DNA of 49,718 nucleotides from Mesorhizobium silamurunense (GTDB lineage Bacteria; Pseudomonadota; Alphaproteobacteria; Rhizobiales; Rhizobiaceae), in contig NZ_JHQR01000162.1 in NCBI RefSeq assembly GCF_014843825.1, positions 1 to 49,718 of the forward strand, written 5' to 3'. This document shows positions 15,365 through 23,783 of this stretch, piece by piece. How positions within the stretch are numbered: position 1 is the stretch's first letter; the number at the start of each line of letters is the position of its first letter. A program made the translations under genes and the position numbers. A model generated the notes under the pieces. The model was not told the origin of the DNA. It was given only the letters and a program-made list of their open reading frames with translations, and searched no databases.

Positions 15365-16303
15365 ATGGCCGAGGGCCGCATCCGCTTCCGTCATCTGCAG
15401 GCCTTCCTGGAGGTCGCGCGGCAAGGCAGCGTGGCTCGCGCCGCCGACTTCCTGCATGTCAGCGCGCCGGCGGTGACCAAGACGTTGCGTGAGTTGGAGG
15501 AGGCGCTCGGTGTCGCCGTTGTCGAGCGTGACGGGCGCGGCATCCGCGTCACAAGGCTCGGCGAGATCTTCCTCGGCCATGCCGGCTCGGCGATTACGGC
15601 GTTGAAGCGCGGCGTCGATTCCGTTCGCCAGGACGGCGCCATCAATCGCCATCCGATCCGCATCGGCGCGCTGCCGACAGTATCGGCGAAGGTCATGCCA
15701 CAGGCCATGAGCCTGTTTCTGAAAGAAAGCACCGGTGCGGCGATCAAGATCGTCACCGGCGAGAATGCCGTGCTGCTCGAACAATTGCGCATCGGCGCGC
15801 TGGATCTCGTCGTCGGCCGGCTGGCGGCGCCCGAAAACATGACCGGCTTCTTCTTCGAACACCTCTATTCCGAACAGGTGCTGTTCGTGGTGCGGGCCGG
15901 ACATCCGCTGCTCGAACCGGGAGCAGACATCTTCGCAAGGCTCGACGAATTCCCGGTGCTGATGCCGACGCGGGAATCCGTCATTCGCCCCTTTGTCGAC
16001 CGCCTGTTCATCACCAATGGCATGACCGCGCCCGCAACCGAGATCGAAACTATCTCGGACTCCTTCGGTCGCTCCTTCATGCGACAGAGCGATGCGGTTT
16101 GGATCATTTCGGCCGGCGTGGTGGCCAACGAAATCGCCAGCCGCGCCTTCGTCGCTTTGCCGGTCGACACCGAGGAGACCAAAGGGCCGGTCGGCCTGAC
16201 GATGCGGACCGACACCGCCCCCTCGCCGGCCTTTACAATCCTCTTGCAGACCATTCGCGAGGCAGCTCGGCACAACGCCCGGGAGCAACCAACGAAGTTA
16301 TAA
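15365..16303 (+). CDS. pcaQ: LysR-type activator of the protocatechuate pathway (copy A)
   Basis: 312 residues. N-terminal winged helix-turn-helix (IRFRHLQAFLEVARQGSVAR, then AADFLHVSAPAVTKTLRELE), followed by the effector-binding domain (about residues 95-300). PcaQ activates pcaDCHGB transcription, with 3-carboxymuconate or the enol-lactone as co-inducers in the family. The frame is intact and it is about 93-95% identical in protein to the copy at 47547. It starts with ATG, where copy B starts with GTG. The duplication means two PcaQ proteins may share one box type. Confidence 0.92.
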   Translation: MAEGRIRFRHLQAFLEVARQGSVARAADFLHVSAPAVTKTLRELEEALGVAVVERDGRGIRVTRLGEIFLGHAGSAITALKRGVDSVRQDGAINRHPIRIGALPTVSAKVMPQAMSLFLKESTGAAIKIVTGENAVLLEQLRIGALDLVVGRLAAPENMTGFFFEHLYSEQVLFVVRAGHPLLEPGADIFARLDEFPVLMPTRESVIRPFVDRLFITNGMTAPATEIETISDSFGRSFMRQSDAVWIISAGVVANEIASRAFVALPVDTEETKGPVGLTMRTDTAPSPAFTILLQTIREAARHNAREQPTKL

Positions 16304-16544
16304 ATTTGCCAGCGGGTAACGCCTATTTGGCCAGATGCTGATGCTCCGAGCCTCATCGAAACCGGAAAACGATTGTCAGGACAAGAGGCACTCGAAAAAC
16401 TGATTGCCTCCTCAAAACCGCGCCGGACCAAGTGAGGGATGGGTCTCCCGGTAAGCCGAAGCTCGGCGATTCCGGGTGTCGTGCCGACGCCGACCTTGAT
16501 GGAGAACGCGTTCCAGCAGCGTCGAACAAGCAGCGCCCCGGAAC

Positions 16545-16578
16545 AAAAAAATGGCCGGGCTCGAATACGGCCCGGCCA
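16545..16578 (-). terminator. Rho-independent terminator on the minus strand (copy A)
   Basis: Nine-base perfect arms TGGCCGGGC / GCCCGGCCA around loop TCGAATACG. On the minus strand the hairpin is followed by seven T residues. It is conserved in repeat copy B at 49090-49122. The gene it once ended, on its right, is no longer recognisable. Confidence 0.65.
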
Positions 16579-16697
16579 AACGAAGGTCAAAACCTTCGAG
16601 GGGAACACCGTCCAGCGGAATGGGAGGAAACCCGCCGAACGGTTTTATCTTCTTGAGCTCATTGCAGTGCTTTAGCGACGAATGGCATTCCAGAGAA

Positions 16698-16723
16698 AGC
16701 ACGAAATGGCAAAAATTCGTGCT
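16698..16723. repeat. Inverted repeat AGCACGAA / TTCGTGCT (copy A)
   Basis: Eight-base perfect arms around a ten-base A-rich loop. It is kept in repeat copy B (49242-49269), where the arms are nine bases. It could be a hairpin terminator remnant or a protein site. Confidence 0.4.
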
Positions 16724-16786
16724 CCCATATGCCCGCAACCCTTGCGAGCGCCGCTCTGGCTTCGAGGAGATCGGCATAGTGCCGGC

Positions 16787-17032
16787 GGAGCAAGCAGCAA
16801 AGCGTCGAAGGTGACGATGTGCTACAGATCGACAATTCGGGTGCGCCGGAGGTTGCCGGCGAGCGCCTTCTAGGGGTGCTTATTGCACGAGACGGGAGAG
16901 CGAAATGATGCGAGTCATGGCGAAGACGCGTCCCCCATTCGAGCTCTGCCATCTGCGCTATTTCCTGGTCGGCGGCCGAGCATCGCGCCTTCTTCAAAGG
17001 CAGGTATCGCGCGTACCGGGAGGAAGGATCGG
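16787..17032. other. Rearranged sequence without a clear gene
   Basis: Unique sequence to the right of repeat copy A. A short plus-strand frame near 16937 reads FELCHLRYFLV, which recalls the start of a LysR regulator, but it breaks after about a dozen residues. Nothing else is supported. Confidence 0.35.
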
Positions 17033-17113
17033 ATGGCTGGCGGCCTGCTGACCGACGACGAACGACAACTGCTATTTGGCATCCCAACCGACCGTCATGG
17101 GCTCATTCACTGA
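17033..17113 (+). pseudogene. N-terminal remnant of a Tn3-family transposase
   Basis: 26 codons: MAGGLLTDDERQLLFGIPTD, then RHGLIH and a stop. This matches the start of Tn3-type transposases, which read roughly 'M.RR.LT..ER..L.GIP.D...L.RHYT'. A GGGAGGAAGG ribosome site precedes it. The rest of the transposase is missing, so this is a scar of a former Tn3-like element. Confidence 0.5.
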
Positions 17114-17169
17114 AATGCGCAGCAGTTCTTGGGAATAGGGTGCGCGAATATTAAAGGGGCGGGGTCTGT

Positions 17170-17317
17170 CAGAAATGGACCGTCATGCCGCAATGCTTTG
17201 ATCGTTCGACGCACGAGCTCTAATTCCGCCAGCGTGTCAGCCCCAATAGATCGCACGCTCTCGCTCGCCCAAGAGGTTGAGGTTTGGCCAATTTAATATG
17301 AAGATCGGCTTGAGCAT
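17170..17317 (-). pseudogene. aroQ: Fragment of type II 3-dehydroquinate dehydratase
   Basis: From the ATG at 17317 it reads MLKPIFILNWPNLNLLGERE, then RAIYWG and a stop. One extra base after IY restores GADTLAELELVRRTIKAL. The family start is '[23 protein letters not shown].DTLAD.E', so identity is clear, but the NGP glycine and the REP proline are changed, a frameshift is present and the remaining two-thirds is gone. It begins 5 bases after the TIM-barrel gene stop, so they were one operon. In catabolism this enzyme converts 3-dehydroquinate to 3-dehydroshikimate. Confidence 0.75.
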
Positions 17318-17322
17318 GGCGA

Positions 17323-18192
17323 TCACGACAATTTAGCGGATGCCGAAGCTCGCTTCTGAAAGAACTCTCGTGACCTGTGAGCGGCGGACTGCATCCGATC
17401 GCTGACCGTCCAGGCAAGCTGGTTCCCGATTGGCGTCTCGATGACCAACTGCGTCTCGTCAGGCAAAGCATCAAGGTAATCGGAAAGTGGGATCACCCCG
17501 TCCCCGAGAGCCAGTCTGTCGCCGCGAGCTTCTGCCGGAAGGTTGTGAATGCTGGGCGAAACCTTGGTTGCATCGGAAAGCTGAGCATAGGCGATCTGGT
17601 TCGAAGGGATGGATGCGAGATCGTCAGCTGTGCCGGCGCCGCGGTAGTGATGAAGAACATCGATGATCAAGCCGGCGTTAGATCGACCGGCGCTTTGCAC
17701 CAGATCAAGAGCATCTCGCCATGTCGCCACATCCCGATACAGCATGTACTCGACGCCCACGTGCAGGCCGTATTGGGCGGCTTGATCGCAGAGACGCCCG
17801 AACAAGTCCTCGCGTTCGCTATTGCTTAGAAACTTGCCGTCCTTCGACAGCTGCGTGCCGATCGCTGAGATATGTGTGGCGCCAAGCTCGGCGCCTGTCT
17901 CCATGGCCTTTCTGAACCTGGCCAAATCCGCTGACGGCGAAAGAACGAAGGCCTCGACATCGAACACCCGCATGGCATTGCTTTTGAGCGCCGACTTCAG
18001 AGTTCGCATGACGTCTGGCTTGCCAATGATCTCGAACTCGAGCGGTTGAGGCGTCGCGGTCATCAGCAACAGGCCCACCGCGCCAAAACCGGCGGACGCT
18101 GCTGTCTCGACAAAGCGGACGGGGTCCACTCTGCCGATGGTCAAGTTGGCAACCGAAACCTGTCTCAGATCGATCTGTTGCTGCATTTTCAC
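17323..18192 (-). CDS. Sugar-phosphate isomerase/epimerase-fold TIM-barrel enzyme
   Basis: 289 residues of the xylose-isomerase-like/AP-endonuclease-2 fold. Likely metal ligands are the Glu in HVGVEYM, the Asp in GLIIDVLHHYRG and the Glu near the end (QLVIETPIG), with a His in the DVLHH pair. The family includes epimerases, inosose and other dehydratases, and 3-dehydroshikimate dehydratase. Because an aroQ fragment follows 5 bases downstream and pca genes flank the region, dehydroshikimate dehydratase is a plausible role; this is inference. A diverged relative lies at 34277-35116. The frame is intact although its neighbours are broken. Confidence 0.75.
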   Translation of the reverse strand: MKMQQQIDLRQVSVANLTIGRVDPVRFVETAASAGFGAVGLLLMTATPQPLEFEIIGKPDVMRTLKSALKSNAMRVFDVEAFVLSPSADLARFRKAMETGAELGATHISAIGTQLSKDGKFLSNSEREDLFGRLCDQAAQYGLHVGVEYMLYRDVATWRDALDLVQSAGRSNAGLIIDVLHHYRGAGTADDLASIPSNQIAYAQLSDATKVSPSIHNLPAEARGDRLALGDGVIPLSDYLDALPDETQLVIETPIGNQLAWTVSDRMQSAAHRSREFFQKRASASAKLS

Positions 18193-18225
18193 GTTCCTCA
18201 GGCCTGTTTCGGTTGCCTGGCGCGA

Positions 18226-19293
18226 CTAGCGATACTTGAAGCCGGTGTTTTCAGACCACCAGTTCAAGATCTGATCCCGCTCCTTGAGTGCGGCGGCCAG
18301 ATCCAGTTCAATCAGCTTCGTGGAATTGATATCCGGAAGACCGTTGGACGACGCGATACCGCCCCTCACCGGGTAGACGCCTGCTGCCGCGAAGGCTGTC
18401 TGCATCTCTTGACTGAGCGCGAACTCAGCGAGAAGGCGAGCAGCATTCGGATGCGGCGCGTTCTTGTTGATGCCGATCGCGTTGAACTGGGCAACGGCCC
18501 CGCTCGCCGGAACCAGGAGATCAACCGGTGCTCCCTTGGCCCGCACGCCGGAGACGGCGGTGGTGATATTGAAGAAATCGAGCGGGCGTTCGCCGGTCTG
18601 CAGTTTTGTAGCCATCACACCATGGATGGGTTCAGCTCAGCCTTGGTCTTGCGCAATCCTCTGAGGATCTCGCCGCCCTTTTCTGGTCCAAACTTCTGAT
18701 AGATGCTGGCGATCGCGGCGAAGGTGGCCGACGACGAAGCCGGATTGGTTGTCGCGATCAGCCCTTCCCACTCGGCCGGAGGATTGGCAAAGTCGGTCCA
18801 GTCGGCCGGCTTGGCAACCGCTCCGAGAGCATCCCGATTGAACGCGAACAGGATCAGATTACCATTGCCGCGGACGTAGGATGCGCCGGCAGGTATCGCC
18901 AGTTTGGAGAGATTGGCGTCTCTCCGTCGTCTTGAAGTCTGCGAGAAAGCCCGCCTGCTGGGCGGTGATGACGGTATCTTCTGCCTGATACATGACGTCC
19001 ATCAGAGGCCTGCCTGAGTTATTCTCCGACACGAAACGATTGTAGATTTGCCAGCCGTCGCCGGTGGCGGACGTCACCCGGATGTTGGGATATTTCGCGC
19101 TGAAGTTCTTGAGAAGGATCGGAACGACGAAGGGGTCGCCATAGACGGCCAGCTCAGCTTCCTTCTCGGCGGCTGCAATCAAGGCATCGTCAGCGGCGTG
19201 GGCCGTTCCGAAACCTGCCAGTCTCATTGATATCGCGAGTGCTGCCGCTGCCAGCAACATGAATCTGCGTCTGCTCTTATTATGATCCATCAC
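18226..19293 (-). pseudogene. Ferric/phosphonate-type ABC transporter binding protein with two frameshifts
   Basis: The whole would be about 355 residues. The N-terminal part (19293 to about 18925) has a signal peptide and ELAVYGDPFVVPILLKNFSAKYP, typical of the FbpA-like extracellular binding proteins. It then shifts frame: the middle (SKLAIPAGASYVRGNGNLIL to LRGLRKTKAELNPSM) is in another frame. The end (VMATKLQTGERPLDFFNITT to NWWSENTGFKYR) returns to the first frame near 18615. Two opposite single-base shifts thus leave about 310 bases out of frame. It precedes the ATPase gene in the same operon, also broken. Confidence 0.8.
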
Positions 19294-19996
19294 GGTTCCT
19301 CCCTTGGATGGTTCGACGGTTCACTGTCAGCCAGGCACCGACCTCGAGTGGTTGCCCGGCAATCGGTTGCTAGGGACGATCGTGCAGCAGATGAATCTGC
19401 TGCGGGTCGATCGTTAAAGAGAGACGAGCGCCGGCAGAGAAGCGCCGGTATGACGACAGTCTGTGGCCCGATGCGTGTATCGACGTGCAGCTCGCGGCGG
19501 TCGCCAACGAACACAGCCTCCACGACGGTCGCAGGTAGACCAACGCAGTCGCCTTCAGCGGGGCCGATCTGCCAGCATTCGGGGCGTATCATGCAAAGCG
19601 CTTCATCGCCCCTGCTTTGACGAACGATGTCACCCTTGGTGATCAAGTAGTCTGATCCTGCGGCATAAATAGCTGTCTCTTCGCCCTCGCCTCTCAGCGT
19701 CACTGGAAAGAGGTTTGCCTTTCCGAGGAACTCAGCGACGTAGCGGGCGGCTGGATGGAAGTAGAGATCCTCAGGAGATCCCTGTTGCTCGACCTTGCCG
19801 TTGTTGAACAGGAAGATTTCGTCCGCAAGGGACCTCGCCTCCTCCTGGTCGTGTGTGACGAACAGGATCGTTGCGCCAATCCGTTGCTGCAACTGACGAA
19901 TCTCGTGGCGCATTTCGACCCGCAGCCGCGCATCGAGGTTGCTCAAAGGTTCATCCATCAAGATGAGGCGGGGGTTTCCCACCAGACATCGCGCTA

Positions 19997-21250
19997 CTAA
20001 GAAGCTGAAGAGGTCTCCTTTTGTGCGGTTGGTGGAACAATGTGGGTAACCTCGCATCCGAGATCGTGGAGCCTGCGGATCAGTCGTCGGATGGTGTTGT
20101 CACGCAGGCGCTGATCGAAGTGGCGCGGACCAAGATCGCGATAAGGCACGCCGTCGCGGAGCATGAAGTAGGCGGCGGTGAGCATCGAAGCGGCAACGGC
20201 CAGGATCGCCTTCTTTGCGCCGCGACGTGCCTTGAGGCGCAAGAATTGGGCATGCAAGTAGCTGGCCTTGACGCGTACCGCCGCCCAGGCGGCGGTGACC
20301 AGCGTGGTCTTCAACCAAGTGCCGCTCTTGCGCCCACGCGTGGAGCGGCGCTTGCCGGCGCTCTCGTCGTTGCGCGGGCACAGGCCGGCCCAGGAGATGA
20401 GGTGACCTGCGGTGGGAAAGCGCGCCATGTCGACGCCGATCTCCGCCACGACGACCTGGGCGACGAGATCACTGATCCCCGGCATGGTCGTCAGCAGGCG
20501 GGCACGCTCATTGATCGGCGCCAAGGCTTTTCCCACGGCGGCGTCCACCTCGCTCAGCGCCCGTTCGAGGTCGGCTATGAGGTCCAGATGCAGCTTGAGT
20601 ATCATGCAATGGTGCCCGCTCACCCGGCCACGCAACGCCTCAACCAGAGCGGAGCGCTTGCGCCGCGCGGTTCCTTGCGCCAGATCGGCCAACCGCTCGG
20701 GGTCGCTCTCGCCGCCGATGAGTGCCAACAATATGGCTCTGCCCGAGGCGCCCAGCACGTCGGACAGCACGCTGCCCAGCTTGATGTTGGCGTCCTCCAG
20801 CACCTTTTGGATGCGCAGCGAATGCTGGGCGATCTCGCGCACGAGCTGCTTGCGGGTGCGGGTGAGGTCGCGCAGTTCCTGGATCGGGGCCGGTGGCACG
20901 AAGCTCGCCCGGATCAGCCCGTGCGCCAGGAGATCGGCGATCCACATGGCGTCATTGACGTCGGTCTTGCGGCCGGGGACGTTCTTGATGTGCCGGGCAT
21001 TGGCCAGGATCAGTGTGAAGCCGTCTTCCAGAATGTGCCAGACCGGCCGCCAGTAGATGCCTGTCGCCTCCATGGCCACATGTGTGCAGCCATGCGAACT
21101 CAGCCACTCCGACAGCTCCAGCAGCTCTCGCGTTGTCGTGGCAAAACTGCGGGTTTCGCGGTGCGGCGGCGGCGACACGCAACGCACGCAGGCCACGATC
21201 GTGTCCTTGTGAACGTCCAGGCCCGCGCAACGTGGATAGAGCACATCCAT
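19997..21250 (-). CDS. IS110-family DEDD transposase
   Basis: 417 residues. The N-terminal RuvC-like DEDD domain shows GLDVHKDT (first Asp), AMEATG (Glu) and KTDVNDAMW (last two Asp). The C-terminal Transposase_20 domain has TMPGISDLVAQVVVAEIG and SWAGLCPRNDESAGKRRSTR with the conserved serine region. These enzymes recombine donor and target guided by a bridge RNA encoded in the element. All key residues are present, so the element may be active. The TAG stop lies at the element's right end. Confidence 0.93.
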   Translation of the reverse strand: MDVLYPRCAGLDVHKDTIVACVRCVSPPPHRETRSFATTTRELLELSEWLSSHGCTHVAMEATGIYWRPVWHILEDGFTLILANARHIKNVPGRKTDVNDAMWIADLLAHGLIRASFVPPAPIQELRDLTRTRKQLVREIAQHSLRIQKVLEDANIKLGSVLSDVLGASGRAILLALIGGESDPERLADLAQGTARRKRSALVEALRGRVSGHHCMILKLHLDLIADLERALSEVDAAVGKALAPINERARLLTTMPGISDLVAQVVVAEIGVDMARFPTAGHLISWAGLCPRNDESAGKRRSTRGRKSGTWLKTTLVTAAWAAVRVKASYLHAQFLRLKARRGAKKAILAVAASMLTAAYFMLRDGVPYRDLGPRHFDQRLRDNTIRRLIRRLHDLGCEVTHIVPPTAQKETSSAS

Positions 21251-21507
21251 GGGTCTTCCTCCTTCGTGGTGCGACGCCGGGAAGAACCCTCGTTATCGAA
21301 ATCTACTAGTCGCGATCACGGGCTTTGCCGCCCATTGTCAGCAATTCGGGGTGCTCGCAGGGTTCCAGGTCCAACTATTGAACGGGCTCGAAGCACCAAC
21401 GCGAGGCCGACCTCGATCCCAGCGCCGCCGCAAATCCTACCGCACAACAGCCCAGCCCGACCACTGCAAAGCTTCATCCTTCGGGGTCGGGCCCGTCCGA
21501 TGGAAAA
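21251..21507 (-). ncRNA. Predicted bridge-RNA region of the IS110 element
   Basis: In IS110-group elements the bridge RNA is encoded in the non-coding left end, upstream of the transposase. Here that left end is the only non-coding part of meaningful length (257 bases), because the transposase stop is at the other edge. The location is inferred from family organisation; I did not fold it or find its target- and donor-binding loops. Confidence 0.35.
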
Positions 21508-21978
21508 CTATTGAGACGCGCTGCTGCTGGCCGCCGGAAAGCTTCATTGCGCTCTTCTCAGCCTGCTCTGAAAGCCCAACGATTGCGAGGGTCTCCTGGA
21601 CGCGCCTCTCGATTTGCTCTTTCGGTACGTTTTGTGCCCGCAGAGGCATTCCGACATTGCCCTTGACGGTCAGATGCGGCCATACCGCATAGGATTGAAA
21701 GACCATGCCGAGCCGACGCTTCTCCGGCGGCAGATCTATTCCGCGAGCTGACGAGAAAACAGGTTCATCCTCGATCCTGATCTCTCCGCCATTCGGGTTC
21801 TCCAGACCAGCGATGCAGCGCAACGTCGTCGTCTTGCCGCAACCGCTGGCGCCAAGCAGGACGGAAATCTTGCCAGACTGAAACGTGACGCTGAGATCAT
21901 CGATTGCCCGGAACGCACCGAAGCTTTTCACCATTTGCCGAACTTGCACGCTCATGGCTATCCTCCAGAGCCTATAGG

Positions 21979-23710
21979 TTAAACAGCCGTCGCGTGGCGC
22001 TGGCGTGTGAGAGCCGTGATTAACCACATCACCCCGGCGCCCAGGACAAGCTGCAATAGTGAAAGGGAGGCGACCTGCGAGAACTCTCCGACGGCCCAGG
22101 TATCGAAGCTGAGGATCGACAGCGTTCTCGTGTTCGCCGTGTAGAGCGGCAGCACCATGGAGAGCTCAGAGATGTAGATGCTGTAGACCATGACCCAGCT
22201 TGAAATGATCGCAGGCAGAACCAGCGGCAGAGTGATGCGGCCGACCGTGCTCAACCAACCAAAGCCCGAGACTCGCGCGCTTTCCTCGAGTTCGGGATGG
22301 ATCTGCATCAGGCTGCTGCTGACCGTTCGCACGGAATACTGAGATACCGGCCAATGAGACCGATGATGATAATCCAGATCGTGCCGTAGACACTCCAAGG
22401 CATCCAGAGCCAGAAGAAGCTCACGCCAAGGGCAAATGCCAAGCTCGGGATAGACATCGGCAACAGGACGACGAATTGAAGAATTTCCCTGCCGGCCATC
22501 CGTGTGCGCACGGTGATCCAGGACGCGACGAACCCCAGTACGGTTGTCGCCGTAGCCGCAATGATCGTGATTACAACGCTGTTCCAAAGCGTGGAGCGAA
22601 CATCCTCGGACGTCCAGAGGAAGATGATATTAGCCCAGGTGAACTTGCCCGACCACGTAAAGGGCGAAAATGCCGCGGCAGTGATGATCGTGACCGGGCC
22701 GACGACCGTGAGGACGAGATAAAGCCAGATCATGGCTGCGACCACATAGCGACCGCTGGCCAGGCTGATGATGCGCGGCCGGAAACCTTTGCCGGTCACC
22801 GTCACGAATGAACGTCCTTTCAGAGCCCAACCTTGCAGAAGGCTGGCGATCGCAGAAAGGACCATCAGATAGATTGCCAGTATCGCGACGATGCCGAAGT
22901 TCGGTGGGAAATGCTGCAGCTCCGTGTAGATCCGGGTCGTGACCATGTAGATTTCCTTGGTCATGCCAAGGAGTACCGGTGTTCCGAACAACCCGATACA
23001 GATAGCAAAGGAGAGCACGGCCCCCGAGAGAATGGACGGGGCTACGACGGCAACGTGATCAATAGCATGGTGCGGAAACGGTTGAGGCCGGAGATCTGCG
23101 CGGCCTCTTCCAGGCTTGGGTCCATATTTCTGAGCGCGGCCGCCACGATCATCATGACGTAAGGCGCGATGTAGATGGCTGTCGTCCAGATGATGCCCAG
23201 ATAGGTGTAAATGTCGACGAGTTCGCCGGCACCCAGGCCGCGAAATGTCATGTTGAGAAGTCCCACACGAGGCGCCCCGATCAGAACCCAGGCAAATGCT
23301 CCGATGAAAGGCGGGATGAAGATCGGTAATGTCGCAAGCTGCTCGAGGAGGCGCGCCCAAGGAACATTCGTTCTCACAAGACACCAGGCGAGAATAACGC
23401 CGATAGCGGTCGCGAGCAGCATCGCTCCGATTGATATGACGACCGTATTCCACATTGCCGCCCAGTAGCTTGGTTCCGCCAGCACCGCAGAGACTGCGTT
23501 CAAGGTTAGGACGACGCGGCTGTTTTCGGTGTCGACAAAGCCGCGAACAACCAGCGACGCGATCGGCATCGCGGTGAAGATGACCAGCATCAGGTAGAAT
23601 ACACTCAGCCACAGGCGCCCTGTCAGCTCTCTGCGTGAAAGGAAGCGGCGAACGTTCGAACGTTCGCTCACGCCGATCCCGTCACGTATGTTCACATTGG
23701 CTTTCGGCAA
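21979..23710 (-). pseudogene. ABC transporter permease (FbpB-type, fused two-domain) with two frameshifts
   Basis: The whole would be about 577 residues, the size of fused ferric/phosphonate-type permeases. Frame 1 (23710 to about 23045) runs from VFYLMLVIFTAMPIASLVV to LNRFRTMLLITLPS. One missing base then moves to VVAPSILSGAVLSFAICIG through IWIIIIGLIGRYLS (about 22330). A second missing base moves to QYSVRTVSSSLMQIHPELEE, then SARVSGFGW, to the end at 21979. Both EAA-type loops (EEAAQISGL and EESARVSGF) are visible. It lies between the SDR gene and the ATPase gene in one operon. Confidence 0.85.
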
Positions 23711-23783
23711 TTTTTCCTCCCACGGTGTTCGTCGACATAGCCGCGAAGGCGGCCATCACCTCCTCAAGGTCGACGTCTCGGCC

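Larger units (their letters stand above)
14132..16786. repeat. Direct repeat copy A (pcaC'-pcaD-pcaQ block)
   Basis: This block is homologous, in the same orientation, to 46313-49333. The left edge is GGCCGGCACGCCGGCATAG and the right edge is near CATAGTGCC. Both copies contain pcaC (part), pcaD, the PcaQ-box, pcaQ and about 480 or 850 bases of downstream sequence. Copy A lacks 360 bases present in copy B after pcaQ. Divergence is uneven: the pcaQ 3' end and the sequence just after it are identical for more than 100 bases, while pcaD and the pcaQ start differ more. Confidence 0.9.
19997..21507 (-). mobile_element. IS110-family insertion sequence
   Basis: 1,511 bases with no terminal inverted repeats, as expected for IS110. 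It is flanked by CTA on both sides (19994-19996 and 21508-21510). It has one transposase gene ending at the very edge of the element and about 257 non-coding bases upstream of it. The precise boundaries follow from the frame-restoring excision in the ABC ATPase gene. A degraded partial copy lies inverted at about 26028-26403. Confidence 0.85.
19370..21955 (-). pseudogene. ABC transporter ATPase (FbpC/PotA type) split by an IS110-family insertion
   Basis: The N-terminal half (21955-21511) starts MSVQVRQMVKSFG and has Walker A GASGCGKTT and signature KLSGGQQQRV. The C-terminal half (19996 leftward) has ARCLVGNPRLILMDEPLSNLD and the H-loop FVTHDQEEA. Removing 1,514 bases, i.e. the element plus one CTA duplicate, rejoins the frame as QQQRVSIARCLVGNPR. 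A further single-base shift near 19440 moves the end into the frame LSLTIDPQQIHLLHDRP, which stops at 19370. The restored protein would be about 355 residues, normal for the family. It is non-functional as it stands. Confidence 0.88.

Noticed and set aside
16925..16970. LysR-like start reading FELCHLRYFLV
   Set aside because: About a dozen residues only, then the reading loses the helix-turn-helix; too short to call a gene or a pseudogene with confidence.
20021..21514. 497-codon open frame on the plus strand
   Set aside because: Antisense to the IS110 transposase, which has all catalytic residues; no recognisable protein.
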